Part shown: positions 56,601 through 64,000 of the stretch, piece by piece
Position numbering within the stretch: position 1 is the stretch's first letter
Layout of the letters: the number at the start of each line of letters is the position of its first letter
Origin: Megaustenia siamemsis
Lineage: Eukaryota > Mollusca > Gastropoda > Stylommatophora > Ariophantidae
NCBI GenBank assembly: GCA_032433765.1
Contig: JAVIAB010000051.1
Location: 76,379,212-76,443,211, forward strand
Direction: 5' to 3'
Length of the DNA: 64,000 bases
Position numbers and translations under genes: made by a program
The notes under the pieces: model-generated
Databases searched by the model: none
What the model saw: the letters and a program-made list of their open reading frames with translations, nothing else
What the model was told of the DNA's origin: nothing

Positions 56601-58592
56601 AAGGAAAACAACTTAATGTGGATAAGCATGGCTGGGAAGACTGACACCATTGGAGATTGTTAATAGAACTAAGTAAAATGACATTGGAAAAAAAACAGTT
56701 TTCATTCCACTTTTTTAAAATGACAATTGTGGTTTAATATAACCTAGAAGACATAGTCTGAGTTTGAACAGATTATGCCTTGTCAAAAAGAAGACAAAAG
56801 CTCAAAGACTATTATCAGTGGAGGTCTGTAGTTATGGCTTTATGTGCCAGAGAGCATAAAGTTAGAGGACTAAATAAAAGAATTATAATATTAAAATTGC
56901 TCTCAGTTTGCCAATTCATGACCAAAGACAATGTCTGATGACAATTCTGGGATGTTCAGTGCAAGTAAACAATTACTGCTGATCTTGTTATACGTCTATA
57001 GCAGAAACAGAAAAATAATGATGCAAAGAATATTTGTTAACACAAAAGAAATTCAGCTGAATTGAGTTGAAGCCTTGTGAATTAAACTCAAGATAATTGC
57101 CAGAAATGTTCTTTTAGTTAAGTTTAGCAGTATATATTCCAATGAGTTGTTCTTGTATATAGGATCATTTTCCCAATAATGTGTCCAGGAAGCAGGTTCT
57201 TGTACAAGAAAAGACTGGGTGATAAATTCAACCAAGTATGCTTCTCAGATGAGCATGACAAACCTGATCAACATTCCACCTGGAAGAAGGACAACTTTAA
57301 ACAAATCAAAGTAGAAGAGCTCTTTAGTTTGGTAAGATTGCTTTCTTAGGAGAGAAAGCTATGAGTACAAGCAACTGCCATCTTGCAGGGTGGACATAAT
57401 AGGTAGAGAAGAATTCTTGATTAAATGCATGTTGGAGATGGATACACTGGACTAGAGGGTCAAAAACACAGTGCAGCTCATACAATGAAAGAAGAAGGAC
57501 CAGTGTCATTTTACTCAGTGTCCTCCCCAGTTTCATTGTTCATCACAAAGAAAGATCACAGCACTAACTCAGCATGCAGCACTGACGGGAGTTCCTGGGA
57601 TAATTTCACAAATTATCATTAATGTTATTTCAGTGGTTGCAAGATTTAAAAATTGTAATATGCAACTTGCTTGTTTCAATTTTTAATTTCTAAAGATTCT
57701 TCTGTGTGCTCAGTTTGAGCACATGACACTTTGTCCTTTTCTGTTAGAATCAGATGCTTAGTTTGACCAACACTAAGATTAGAAATCAGTGAGAAAAGTC
57801 TGCTTGTTTCAAAGAGGTTGTTTCTTTTTCAGGAGGAATAAACAGGATAGAGCGTCACAGAGAAATTAAGATAGATAATCAACAGACATGTGACAATGAA
57901 TGCAACAATATGCAACTCAATATATCTGCCTGTGTTGTGCTATCAGTGTCAATTGTAGACATTAACAACAAAGGACAAAACAAATATCACAACTGCTGAA
58001 ATGAGATGTCTTCAAAGAATACTTAATGTAACAATAAGAGACAAAATAACAAATGAAGGGATCAGAAGAAGAGTGGGAGTAACACCAAGTTCTTAGCTTC
58101 ATCAAGAGAAAAGAAATAGTTTGTATATGTATCTCTATTATCAACAAACATTCTACATACAACAGGCATTAACAACCAGATGTAACAACAGAGGAGGTAT
58201 AAGTAAAAGATGGACAAGTAAAATATCTGAAGCTGCACAAAGCACCGTAGGTGAACCAAAGAGCACTGTCAAGAACACTCAGTTTTTCCTTGACACTAAC
58301 AGACAATAGGGAACAAGACAAAATCAACTATCATTATTTTAAAGACATAGCGGAGGTGAGAAAAAGAAAACAATTCTATATGAATAACCATGATCTATTG
58401 CATGGGAAAGGGGAAGTTGGGGTGTACCATTTCAGATATTATTTACTATTAACATGTAAACAACTTGACATATGACATGTTTAATGTTTGTGTGTTCTTA
58501 AAGTCTAGAAAATATGTTCAAAGAGCTAGTCACTGATATCCCTGGCTTCAAAGCTCCTGGTCATGGAAATCTCATTGGGTGGGCAAAACAAG
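41493..58592 (+). CDS. UNG: Uracil-DNA glycosylase (UNG family 1), first six exons
   Basis: Removes uracil from DNA to start base excision repair. Exons are 41493-41660, 45883-46131, 49716-49811, 51296-51350, 55435-55477 and 58504-58592. All have GT-AG borders and the phases agree. Exon 1 holds the PCNA box QRKISAFF. Exon 2 holds the basic/acidic linker and the start of the fold ([12 protein letters not shown]). Exon 3 holds [22 protein letters not shown]. Exon 4 holds the catalytic water-activating loop [13 protein letters not shown]. Exon 5 holds [14 protein letters not shown] and exon 6 holds [21 protein letters not shown]. The usual next block (LLLNA.LTV) and the HPSPLS loop are not in the window, so the 3' exons lie beyond 64000 or the gene is cut. 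The introns are loaded with transposons. Confidence 0.94.
41661..42015. other. UNG intron 1, unassigned start
   Basis: AT-rich. A short inverted repeat acacagtacactgac/gtacagtgtgt occurs at about 41930-41962. Nothing else recognised. Confidence 0.45.
42020..42560 (+). mobile_element. LINE-B-related decayed copy
   Basis: Reads FKNKCLRKL, then [17 protein letters not shown] and [17 protein letters not shown], an altered GRPR end. The tail tttggctcgaaaggacaaca and GATA units follow. Confidence 0.6.
42575..43710 (+). mobile_element. LINE-F copy, RT palm to 3' end
   Basis: Reads [59 protein letters not shown] (catalytic FADD), [45 protein letters not shown] and [18 protein letters not shown]. 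At least three stops or frameshifts occur. The tail is AAGAAGAAG. Related pieces lie at 45400-45640 (inverted) and 50230-50930. Confidence 0.83.
43918..44185 (-). mobile_element. SINE-like repeat T sharing a LINE-B-like tail, copy 1
   Basis: On the minus strand the body has gtcgtaagaggcgactaagg, aggttgatcgatggcttgac and gtttctgtttttgagattgt. It ends ccctatgtgccgtcttgggc, then tcgaaaggac and (GATA)n. Copy 2 is at 52925-53190. The 3' end resembles the LINE-B tail. Confidence 0.72.
44232..44530 (-). mobile_element. LINE-C-type 3' fragment
   Basis: Begins with (CAT)n and cataccggttggcataggtg at its 3' terminus. The minus strand reads the [25 protein letters not shown] domain. Confidence 0.68.
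44562..44985 (-). mobile_element. LINE-A copy, inverted
   Basis: Begins with the 3' end (catcatctttgagtgccatc) and reads back through the same C-terminal domain ([27 protein letters not shown]). Many stops. Confidence 0.65.
45178..45400 (+). mobile_element. LINE-E fragment
   Basis: Reads [13 protein letters not shown] and, after frameshifts, a region equivalent to [13 protein letters not shown], matching LINE-E at 28330 and 27200. It joins a LINE-F piece in the opposite direction. Confidence 0.55.
45400..45640 (-). mobile_element. LINE-F fragment, inverted
   Basis: The minus strand reads [20 protein letters not shown] (FIDD in place of FADD), then [14 protein letters not shown] and [13 protein letters not shown]. 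It is equivalent to 42885-43045. Confidence 0.65.
45883..46131 (+). CDS. UNG: UNG exon 2
   Basis: 249 nt, phase 0 at both ends. Acceptor CCATAG, donor AAG|GTTAGT. Encodes [20 protein letters not shown], a linker, and [20 protein letters not shown]. Confidence 0.9.
46610..47250 (+). mobile_element. LINE-D copy, left part (decayed RNase H)
   Basis: Reads [36 protein letters not shown] and, across frameshifts, [12 protein letters not shown] and WKRNFMI. The matching 3' terminus appears at 47941-48000, after an inserted LINE-B. Confidence 0.68.
47262..47940 (-). mobile_element. LINE-B-related copy nested in LINE-D
   Basis: The minus strand reads [25 protein letters not shown] text, [17 protein letters not shown] and [11 protein letters not shown]. 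Tail sequence at 47262-47300 (ctttcaatgccgctagatgt). It lies inside LINE-D. Confidence 0.68.
47941..48000 (+). mobile_element. LINE-D 3' terminus
   Basis: gagaaactagaatcttagtc, gagttgagtcataatcacag and AGAAGAAGAA match the end of the LINE-D copy at 25520-25565. Confidence 0.6.
48001..48287. other. Unassigned UNG intron 2 sequence
   Basis: No feature recognised. Confidence 0.4.
48288..48595. mobile_element. MITE family P2, copy 2 (inverted)
   Basis: Starts CTCTTTCCGAAC and ends ACAGAAAGAG with TTAA on the right (48596-48599) and a mutated GTAA on the left. The interior matches 20166-20464 in reverse, including cagtgcaccacact and catgaatagttttgtctttg. Confidence 0.7.
48601..48690 (-). mobile_element. 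Penelope-like end fragment with decayed hammerhead-like core
   Basis: The minus strand reads tgttgttcCTGCTGA, AGGCCTATTGAACC, GAAAC, closely matching the 34.6/35.8-kb arms but with CTGCTGA for CTGATGA and GAC for GTC. Confidence 0.5.
48930..49187 (+). mobile_element. tRNA-derived SINE-1 copy 3 (full length)
   Basis: Head GGGAGCCGTGATAGCTCAGT (A box TAGCTCAGTGG), B box GGTTCGATCCC, body with gtaccggattttttccgggg, tail of T-rich sequence. Flanked by ttatctcaactat (48917-48929 and 49188-49200). Confidence 0.9.
49310..49600 (-). repeat. Repeat H relative
   Basis: The minus strand carries ctgtgctgaagtgggatatg, ttgggctaaagggtaaaatt and a GC-richer continuation, parallel to 39300-39370. The rest of the block is unmatched. 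Confidence 0.45.
49716..49811 (+). CDS. UNG: UNG exon 3
   Basis: 96 nt, phase 0. Acceptor TTTAAG, donor TCA|GTAAGT. Encodes [20 protein letters not shown] and [12 protein letters not shown], including the conserved YPPP..VFTWT segment. Confidence 0.94.
49812..50225. other. UNG intron 3, unassigned part
   Basis: A 92-codon frame at 49937-50215 with His/Cys residues ([29 protein letters not shown]) has the look of a chance or LINE finger remnant. It has no splice context. Confidence 0.3.
50230..50930 (+). mobile_element. LINE-F decayed copy
   Basis: Same order of blocks as 42885-43600 at nucleotide level (tctgaaacagatgagattaa, aacctgcaagaacacttaaa, acctaggaagt, tgtccaataaagaaataacc, gcctgagagataagac) with many indels. 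Confidence 0.65.
50930..51085 (+). repeat. Repeat G fragment
   Basis: Contains ccggatgaaacacagttcac, ggtgtgcacagagtac and tggaatatgaggaaactgca, the 3' half of repeat G. Confidence 0.68.
51296..51350 (+). CDS. UNG: UNG exon 4 (catalytic loop)
   Basis: 55 nt, ending in phase 1. Encodes [18 protein letters not shown] plus the first base of Gly. Asp of GQDPYH is the water-activating residue. Acceptor GATAG, donor CATG|GTCAGT. Confidence 0.96.
51351..51731. other. UNG intron 4, unassigned start
   Basis: AT-rich, no feature recognised. Confidence 0.45.
51734..52073. mobile_element. Tigger/pogo-like MITE, 340 bp
   Basis: Starts CAGTAATCCTTCAGTTATCG and ends ...CGAGGAATGACTG, with TA on both sides (51732-51733, 52074-52075). 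The inner parts of both ends contain TTATCGCGG- and CCGCGATAA-type motifs and gcaaagtag. This pattern is typical of Tc1/mariner pogo-group MITEs. Confidence 0.82.
52074..52410. other. UNG intron 4, unassigned
   Basis: AT-rich, no feature recognised. Confidence 0.4.
52411..52925 (+). mobile_element. LINE-I fragment
   Basis: Nucleotide and broken-frame similarity to 59620-59930 (gtaaaatccttaggatacct, tggataatggaaaagagtaa). It reads [20 protein letters not shown] and [20 protein letters not shown]. Confidence 0.65.
52925..53190 (+). mobile_element. SINE-like repeat T, copy 2
   Basis: Plus-strand counterpart of 43918-44185: catgtcataagaagcgacta, aggaggttgatcgatggctt, gttatggaaacagagccata. It ends ccctatgtgccgtcttcggc, tcaaaaggac and (GATA)n. 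Confidence 0.75.
53242..53500 (+). repeat. Dispersed repeat M, copy 2
   Basis: Shares ordered blocks with 11989-12230, including agaccacagcatttggaaat and ttcagctgggt. Confidence 0.5.
53670..53760. repeat. Short tandem repeat, ~19-21-bp unit x 5
   Basis: Units of the form cagacaaaatccttacaaag with small length changes. Confidence 0.82.
53853..53964 (-). mobile_element. 74-bp LINE-B tail insertion with 19-bp target duplication
   Basis: atttcaaaaatacactttt occurs at 53853-53871 and 53946-53964. Between them (53872-53945) is only the LINE-B 3' tail with (GATA)n on the minus strand. This defines the LINE-B 3' end and shows an extreme 5' truncation. Confidence 0.92.
54437..54866. repeat. Tandem repeat, 106-bp unit x 4
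   Basis: Four copies starting gacaaaatgaaacaactata and ending gatttccccatctggca, spaced exactly 106 bases. Each carries a GAATGAATGAATGAA microsatellite. Units 2-4 are nearly identical. Confidence 0.93.
54867..55080 (+). mobile_element. LINE 3' fragment with GAAT tail
   Basis: Reads [16 protein letters not shown], then [23 protein letters not shown] broken text, and ends tatgtgccgtcttcagccta, gaggtaaatgaatgaatgaa. The tail resembles LINE-B and repeat T tails (tatgtgccgtctt). Confidence 0.58.
55081..55434. other. UNG intron 4, end
   Basis: No repeat recognised. The last 30 bases form a T-rich tract before the acceptor. Confidence 0.4.
55435..55477 (+). CDS. UNG: UNG exon 5
   Basis: 43 nt. 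Completes Gly and encodes [13 protein letters not shown] plus two bases of Ser. The conserved PPPS loop scans DNA in the family. Acceptor TTATAG, donor AAG|GTAATT. Confidence 0.92.
55660..56195 (+). mobile_element. LINE-C copy 3, C-terminal part
   Basis: Reads [20 protein letters not shown], then [20 protein letters not shown] and [15 protein letters not shown]. It ends catgatcatctactcctaca and (GAT)n. Confidence 0.8.
56500..56670 (+). mobile_element. LINE C-terminal fragment
   Basis: Reads [24 protein letters not shown] text, then [20 protein letters not shown]. The W.D.I..DLKENNL..W motif is a LINE C-terminus. Short and truncated. Confidence 0.4.
56671..57985. other. UNG intron 5, unassigned
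   Basis: AT-rich. No coding exon or repeat pair could be supported in this stretch. Confidence 0.45.
57990..58085 (+). mobile_element. LINE fragment ([10 protein letters not shown] motif)
   Basis: Reads [27 protein letters not shown], the usual LINE sequence between RT thumb and GHV domain. Confidence 0.55.
58504..58592 (+). CDS. UNG: UNG exon 6
   Basis: 89 nt. Completes Ser and encodes [29 protein letters not shown] plus one base. Acceptor TTAAAG, donor CAAG|GTAGGT. The next exon should start with a LLLNA-type block and was not found up to 64000. Confidence 0.94.
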
Positions 58593-59195
58593 GTAGGTTC
58601 TTGTCTGATAAAATTACTCATAATTGTCTTTTAAATCTCGTAAGATGTATCCACCAGGATAAGTTAATTACTGTATATTCCAGATAAACACGCAGAATTT
58701 CTTATGCTTAAAAATACATGGGGAAAAGAAAAGCACAGCATCTAGGTTATCTGTAACAGTAGGTGTATCCACAAAAGAATAGAAATATGGATGTGGCACA
58801 GTAATAAAGGATTGATGGATTCGAACATGTACAGAACTCACTTATAGTAACACAGGTGCTATGAAAAGTGCTTTGTGGGAAGCTTAATTTTTTTCTTCTG
58901 AGCCCAAGAGATCTTTTAAACTGTTTCCTGCTCTGTCTATTTATATCTTTCACTTAGCTCGCATAGCTGAATACTGTAGTGGTTTTCCTGATTTCACTTT
59001 CAACGCTCAGGCCTATCTAAAGCAGGCTATGTCTAACCCAAGAGACCTGTTAGCATGCTCTCTCATGTGTCTACTTATATCTTTCACCTTTCATTTTTAC
59101 CCCATAATTTGTATTTTTTTTTGGGGGGGTTTTGCGGTGTCTTGATACTGGCAGTCTGTATCATAACAACAATCAATTCAAGTGCGGAAAATTTA
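58593..59195. other. UNG intron 6, unassigned
   Basis: No feature recognised. Confidence 0.45.
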
Positions 59196-59199
59196 GTCC

Positions 59200-60085
59200 T
59201 GGTATTTTTAAAAACTCTTAATTATGATATCTACCTGTGGCGGACATGGTTACATTCTGTAATACAAAATACTACCACTTAATTATAACATTTGGAGCAC
59301 TAAAATAGTATTTCCTTTGAATTTTGGACACATGAATCTCTGTTTACCATTTACACACAGAGAGAACTTGGATTTTCTATCTCAGGTTGATTTATGATCC
59401 AAAATTTACTGCTTGGATTTGAGGTGCTATTTTTCTATTCAGGTGGATGCATAAATTTGTAAGTATGTATTTTCCACAAAGTGTTATTCTCTGAGTTTCC
59501 CGAGTCACAAAGAGTTTGATATCGCAGATGACCGAGAAAATTTCCCAGGTCAAAGGGAAAAAAAGCAAAAGAAAAACGATTAATTTGTTGAAATTTGCCT
59601 AATTTTTTTCATATTATAGGAACAAGATACTACAGAAAAATCCTTAAGATACCTTGGATAAGGAAAGAGAGCAATAAAGACACATTAAAAGACCTAAATA
59701 TTAAAAAGAACTGGCTTATAAATATATTACAGAGGAAATTAAAATATCACAGCCACATCAGAATCAAAAGATACAGCAGGTTAGATAGAACAATAATGGA
59801 AGGCATGATTCAAGGAAGAAGAAACGGGCAGAGCAAGAGGAAGGTGGTATCAAGACATCAAAGATATCTTGAACTAGACAACACAAGCGTATCTCACAAA
59901 ATTGGGGGGAAAAAATCCAACAATAGAAACAAATGAAATGCTCAGGGGTCACTGGAAGTAGTAATTAGGAATGTCCACAGATGGGGGTAAAGTTTGAACA
60001 TGACAAACCATCAAATTTGAAAGAATTTGTGTTTTGATGCGGTAATTTTTACTACAGTATTTCATTCTTGGATTAACTGCAACTC
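59200..60085. mobile_element. piggyBac-like MITE family P1, copy 2, interrupted by LINE-I
   Basis: Shares ordered blocks with 16566-17150 (actaccacttaatt, caggttgatttat, gaatttgcctaatttttttc-type text, gtgttttgatgcggtaa). The ends are more mutated. A LINE-I piece (59610-59905) splits it. Confidence 0.6.
59610..59905 (+). mobile_element. LINE-I fragment nested in the MITE
   Basis: Open frame RYYRKILKIPWIRKESNKDT, WLINILQRKLKYHSHIRIKR, RTIMEGMIQGRRNGQSKRKV. The same domain occurs at 52411 and, inverted, at 61275-61920. Confidence 0.72.
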
Positions 60086-60239
60086 ATATGTAAATCTTCA
60101 CTTCTTGTTCAAGAGGACAGTCTAAAACTCTTTATTTCTAAAATTGTAATAAAGTGTGTTGAAAAGCTTGCTATAGTCTGGTGGGAAGATGTTTCCCAGA
60201 GATTATTGCAGGTGATGTAAAGTGGCCTTTGGGTCTGGT

Positions 60240-60570
60240 TCTTTGGTTATGGAAGGCCCCGGTATCACTGCAAACGAATTAAAATCCATAATTGCTCAAC
60301 CGCCAGTGCCAGTGGAATCATCCGAATTATTATCTCATCTCCCAAACAAAGAAAGGTAGCTGTAGTCCCCATCATAGCAGTCTCAGCACACATAAAAAGA
60401 TATAAGGTGAAATTGCACAGAAAGTGAACACAGCCAACTGTTCCCTGTCATACGATATCATCATTCAGCGTAAACAGTTGGAATATCGAAACATGATCAA
60501 AACGGATGAAGCACACAGCTCACAGTGTGCACAGAGCACCTAACTCAGTAGCTCCTGCAGTAAAAGTTTG
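60240..60570 (+). repeat. Repeat G copy
   Basis: Begins ggttatggaaggccccggta and runs to cacctaactcagtagctcct. Confidence 0.8.
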
Positions 60571-60985
60571 ATACATCATTCACAAATATACCAGTGGTCA
60601 TGGAGAAATAAAGGTAATATATTATGTAGTGGGTATGATGAATATTTTTTGTTTCTGTTCAAAGCAGTAAACCTTATATAAGAGTTTAATGTTTTTTTTG
60701 TGTGTGTATTTATTTTGTATTTAAACTATCTTTTATACTCAAATAATGTCCATTAGCTCTGACCTCTTTCCTGATAACACACAAATATTTCATCACAGTC
60801 CATCAACTCTCTAGCACTGACAAGGGCTAATAGGGTTATTTCAGAAAGTTGATTAATTACTGAGACAGATCATAGGAATTTTAAGTTTCTCTTTCTTTAA
60901 AATTTGGTCCAGGCAGCAGCATAAATCCTGCTCTTTTGAATTTTCAACTGCTAGAGGTTTTTTCAGTATATCACCCAAAAATGTG
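60571..60985. other. Unassigned spacer
   Basis: Nothing recognised apart from a short TG-rich run near 60700. Confidence 0.4.
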
Positions 60986-61075
60986 CTGTGGTCATAGAAA
61001 AATATGGTCACTAACACCATATTCCCCTATTCCCCATATGCCTAGCAAGGCGTGGAGGGAACCTTTTTTTAAGGG
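60986..61075 (+). repeat. SINE-1 3' fragment
   Basis: aatatggtcactaacaccat, attccccatatgcctagcaa and ggcgtgg match the SINE-1 end at 49110-49170. Confidence 0.6.
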
Positions 61076-61274
61076 GTTTCTTTCATGTATAGAACTTGAA
61101 CATAAATGAGAGTTCAATTTTATTATCTGTCCTGAAAGGTCTAGGGCCTTTATCTCTTACCTTGAGATTATATGGTCACAGGAAAAAGCCTGATTATTCT
61201 AAAAGTAGTTTGAACTGGGTACCTTCTGGTTGTGAGGCAAGCACCTACCAAAACAACACTCCAGCGATCGCTCA

Positions 61275-61920
61275 GTTTTATGTCATTATCATCAGGTTGC
61301 ATGTCTTTTGCAGAACTTAGCACTCATCATAGCGAGTCTGAAAGAAATAACTGTTTCAAGCCAGATCTTCCACTTGTGTTGTCTAGTTCAAGGTCTCATT
61401 GATGTCTTAATACAACCTTCTACTTGTTCTGCCCATTTCTTCTTCCTTGAATCATGCCTTCCATTATTTCTTATTATGGATGATATCGTACGACAGGGAA
61501 AGGTTGGCTGTGGTTCACTTTCTGCGCGGTTTCGCCTTATGTCTTTTGGCGTGTGCTGAGACTGCTATGACGGGGACTACAGTTACCTTTCTTTGTTTGG
61601 GAGATGAGATTCGGATGATTACACTGGCACGGACGGTTTGAGCAATTATGGATTTTAATTCGTTTGCAGTGATACCGGGGCCTTCCATAACCAAATTATT
61701 ATTCTTTCCAGCCTGATGTATATTTTGATTCTGATAAAGCCATATTTTAATTTCCTCTTGAATATGTTTATAAACCAGTTATTTTTAATATTTAGGTCTT
61801 TTAATTTGTCTTATTGCTCTTTTTTCATTATCCTAGGTATCTTAAGGATTTTTCTGTAGCATTTTGTTTTGAATGAACCTATTTTCTTCATTGTTCTTTG
61901 AGCTTTATAAGTATAACTAT
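61275..61920 (-). mobile_element. LINE-I copy, inverted, split by repeat G
   Basis: The left part (61275-61465) and right part (61695-61920) read the MEGMI...GQ and KRK domain and FIQNKMLQKNP-like start on the minus strand. Repeat G lies between, with attatt at both junctions. Confidence 0.68.
61466..61694 (-). repeat. Repeat G copy (truncated) inserted in LINE-I
   Basis: On the minus strand it starts ggttatggaaggccccggta and stops after cgtacgatatcatccataa. It lacks the 3' half of the family. Confidence 0.75.
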
Positions 61921-61964
61921 TTAATACATCTAACTGATGGTTATCCGCTCATAGTACATAGTAG

Positions 61965-62700
61965 CCTCCGTCAGTCATAGTTGACTGGATTTTTCAGCGC
62001 CCCTAGAAATGTTATTTTTTCCTTTCTTTTCTTTCGTTGTGTATTCTCTTTCTCCATGAAACTGTCTGCTTCTTCTTTGAGGTGAACCTTTAGAGTGTGT
62101 TTCCAGAGATTGCGGTCTGCAGCTATGTCTTCCCATGCTGCAGGGTTTATGTTTAGATTCTTCATGTCACGTTTACACACATCTACAAATCGAAGTTTTG
62201 GGCGCCCCCTAGTTCTTTTACCATCTGCCAGTTGTCCTTAGAGTATATCTTTTGGTACGCGGCCATCTTTCATACGGTGTACATGGCCAAGCCAGCGTAA
62301 CCTACATTGTTTGAGAAGCGTGTAGATATTCTGTAGGCCTGTGCGAGTCAGGACCTCCACGTTTGTCACTTTATCCTTCCAGGTGATACCAAGAATACGG
62401 CGTAGACATCACATATGGAATGCATTTAGCCTCATCTCCTGCTTTACATAGGTTGTCCAAGATTGGCTGCCATACAGGAGGATACTAATTATGCAGGCAT
62501 TGTACACTGCAGCTTTTGTTTTAATTGTCAGTTTGCTGTTTTGCCAGACACGCTTAGAAAGACGGGCAAAGGTGGTACCAACTTTACCAATACGAGTGTC
62601 AATTTCCGTATCTAAAGATAGTCTGTCGCTGATGATGGACCCCAGGTAGTTATACTGCCGCACGATATCAAGTTTATAGTTGTCGATAGAGATTTAAGGT
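61965..62700 (-). mobile_element. LINE-K 3' part
   Basis: The minus strand reads YNYLGSIISDRLSLDTEID, LYGSQSWTTYVKQEMRLN, ILGITWKDKVTNVEVLTRT, RWLGHVHRMKDGRVPKDILY, a stop, and DVCKRDMKNLNINPAAWED. This is a widespread LINE C-terminal domain. One stop and one frameshift. Confidence 0.8.
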
Positions 62701-62715
62701 GTTGCTTTGGTTATT

Positions 62716-63135
62716 GGTTATTGGTTATTGGTTATGGAAGGCCTCGGCATCACAGCAAACGAATTAAAATCCATTATTGCTCAACCGCCCGTGCCAGTGG
62801 AATCATCCGAATTACCAACTCATCTCCCAAACAAAGAAAGGTAACTGTAGTCCCCATCGTAGCAGTCTCAGCACACGCCAAAAGACATAAGGCGAAACCG
62901 CGCAGAAAGTAAACACAGCCAACTGTTCCCTGTCATACGATATCATCATTCATCGTAAACAAGCGGGATATCGAAGCAGGATCAAAACGGATGAGACACA
63001 CAGCTCACGGTGTGCACAGAGCACTTAACTCAGTAGCTCCTGCAACAAGCCGGACTTGGAATATGAGGAAACTGCAAGAAGGAACACTTTTCAGACATAG
63101 CCTTCAATGGTTCCTGCCGCCTATCCACCATATAC
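62716..63135 (+). repeat. Repeat G copy (longest uninterrupted)
   Basis: Begins ggttatggaaggcctcggca after three copies of ttattggt. It contains agtggaatcatccgaattac, acgatatcatcattcatcgt, gctcacggtgtgcacagagc and atatgaggaaactgcaagaa, and ends at the 3' end of the next gene. Confidence 0.8.
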
Positions 63136-63144
63136 CATGGGAGT

Positions 63145-63979
63145 TCACGTCCTCCCGAAAATGATGATCGTCATAGCACTTGATGATGTTAGGCCGTCAT
63201 TGATGACTCCAATTCCAAACATATAGACACACAGTGGTGGTAATTTGTCATTTTCAATCCAACAGAAGCCACATGACCTGTAGTTAGTAAAACCACAGAA
63301 AGAATATGATTTTGTGACCTTCACTGATTCACTCTTAGATGTGAATGTGTAGTTTACACAAGAGGAGAAGTTTTCAACTACAGTGATTCCATTTAAGGCA
63401 ATTCTGGGATAGCAAGGCAAGTCTCCTTTATAGCAGCAGAACTTGATGTTCTCCGCTCCCTTCTTGTAGCTGCTGCCACACGATTCTGATGTCTCATTAA
63501 CTTGGACATCATTCAAGAACAATGTCAGATTAACATTCCATAGATATGGCTCTGCTGATGAAGTGCTTGGTGCAACAGTTGTATCAATCATACTGGAGGC
63601 TCCTGGTCTGTGGTCATTAATATCACAGACGGCACATGGTGTTGTTATATTCAGTATTTCTTTCTGGGGTGTAAATATGTGGCACACACATGGAGAGTGG
63701 TTTGTGGTCACAGTAATCCCATTAAAGGCAATTCTAGGGTAGCATGGCAATGCTGTTTCAGAACAGCACAATCCTGTGATGTTTTCTGTGTTCGCTATAA
63801 AGCTGCTGCTGCTACACAATCCTGACCAATTATAGGTGTGGACATTATTCACTTGCAATGACAAAACTGCTTTGTTTACATCATAAACCTCTGGAAGCGA
63901 ATCATTTATGGGACTAATAGTACAATTTATTCTTCCATCAGGGATACCTGCATTGAGTCCCCAAAAAAAGGTCTTTGGT
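63145..63979 (-). CDS. Unknown Cys-rich protein with two tandem ~90-residue repeats (partial)
   Basis: Product not recognised. The frame is open from 63979 (after an in-frame TAA) to the stop at 63145. An ATGCAG near 63950 on the minus strand could be the acceptor, so this looks like an exon rather than a whole gene. Repeat 1 has NWSGLCSSSSFI, GLCCSETALPCYPRIAFNGI and HSPCVCHIF. Repeat 2 has SESCGSSYKKG, KFCCYKGDLPCYPRIALNGI and FSSCVNYTF. Both share Cys spacing and 'CYPRIAxNGITV'. Many N-x-S/T sites suggest an extracellular, glycosylated protein. No membrane helix is visible. The last ~20 residues abut repeat G and may be altered by its insertion. Confidence 0.6.
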
Positions 63980-64000
63980 TAAAAAGCACATATGCGTTTG

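Noticed and set aside
57230..57330. Transposase-like exon ([19 protein letters not shown])
   Set aside because: It looks protein-like but is too short, has no supported borders and two frames are equally open.

Overview
This is a eukaryotic, AT-rich, intron-rich and heavily repeat-laden animal window. Split genes with GT-AG introns, tRNA-derived SINEs, several LINE families and a fucolectin-plus-EGF receptor-type gene suggest a lophotrochozoan, most likely a mollusc. That assignment is an inference. Most of the DNA is transposon debris in introns and between genes.

Four host genes can be read with confidence and one is unknown. (1) 6164-7086 (+): the last two exons of the RNA polymerase III subunit RPC7 (POLR3G/POLR3GL type), with its acidic C-terminus. 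(2) 23290-32739 (-): a complete two-exon LysM-domain membrane protein (LYSMD3/4 type). (3) 32885-36245 (+), divergent from LYSMD and about 145 bp away: a fucolectin-like/EGF-like gene whose coding sequence is broken by a LINE and then by a foldback Penelope-like element. Its 3' part is duplicated at 39943-41262. (4) 41493-58592 (+): uracil-DNA glycosylase (UNG), six exons from the first methionine to past the catalytic GQDPYH loop; the C-terminal exons lie beyond the window. (5) 63145-63979 (-): an unrecognised Cys-rich protein with two tandem ~90-residue repeats.

The mobile layer includes: RNase H-bearing I/Nimb-like LINEs (here LINE-D; 1-2395 is the longest); several other LINE families recognised by their C-terminal 'GHVxRR...GRPR' domains (LINE-A, B, C, E, F, I, K, L); an apparently intact mariner-like transposon (12879-14289); piggyBac-like MITEs with TTAA flanks; a Tigger/pogo-like MITE with TA flanks; SINE copies with clear target-site duplications; and a SINE-like family that shares the LINE-B 3' tail.

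The most unusual structure is 34524-35875: a 548-bp inverted repeat with a 206-bp spacer, flanked by a 14-bp target-site duplication. Both arms carry a hammerhead-ribozyme-like core (CTGATGA, stem II, GAAA). Two relatives of that core occur at 28.6 kb and 48.6 kb. UNG exon 1 also stands out: it has two in-frame starts, one giving a basic presequence and the other placing a PCNA-binding box at the N-terminus.
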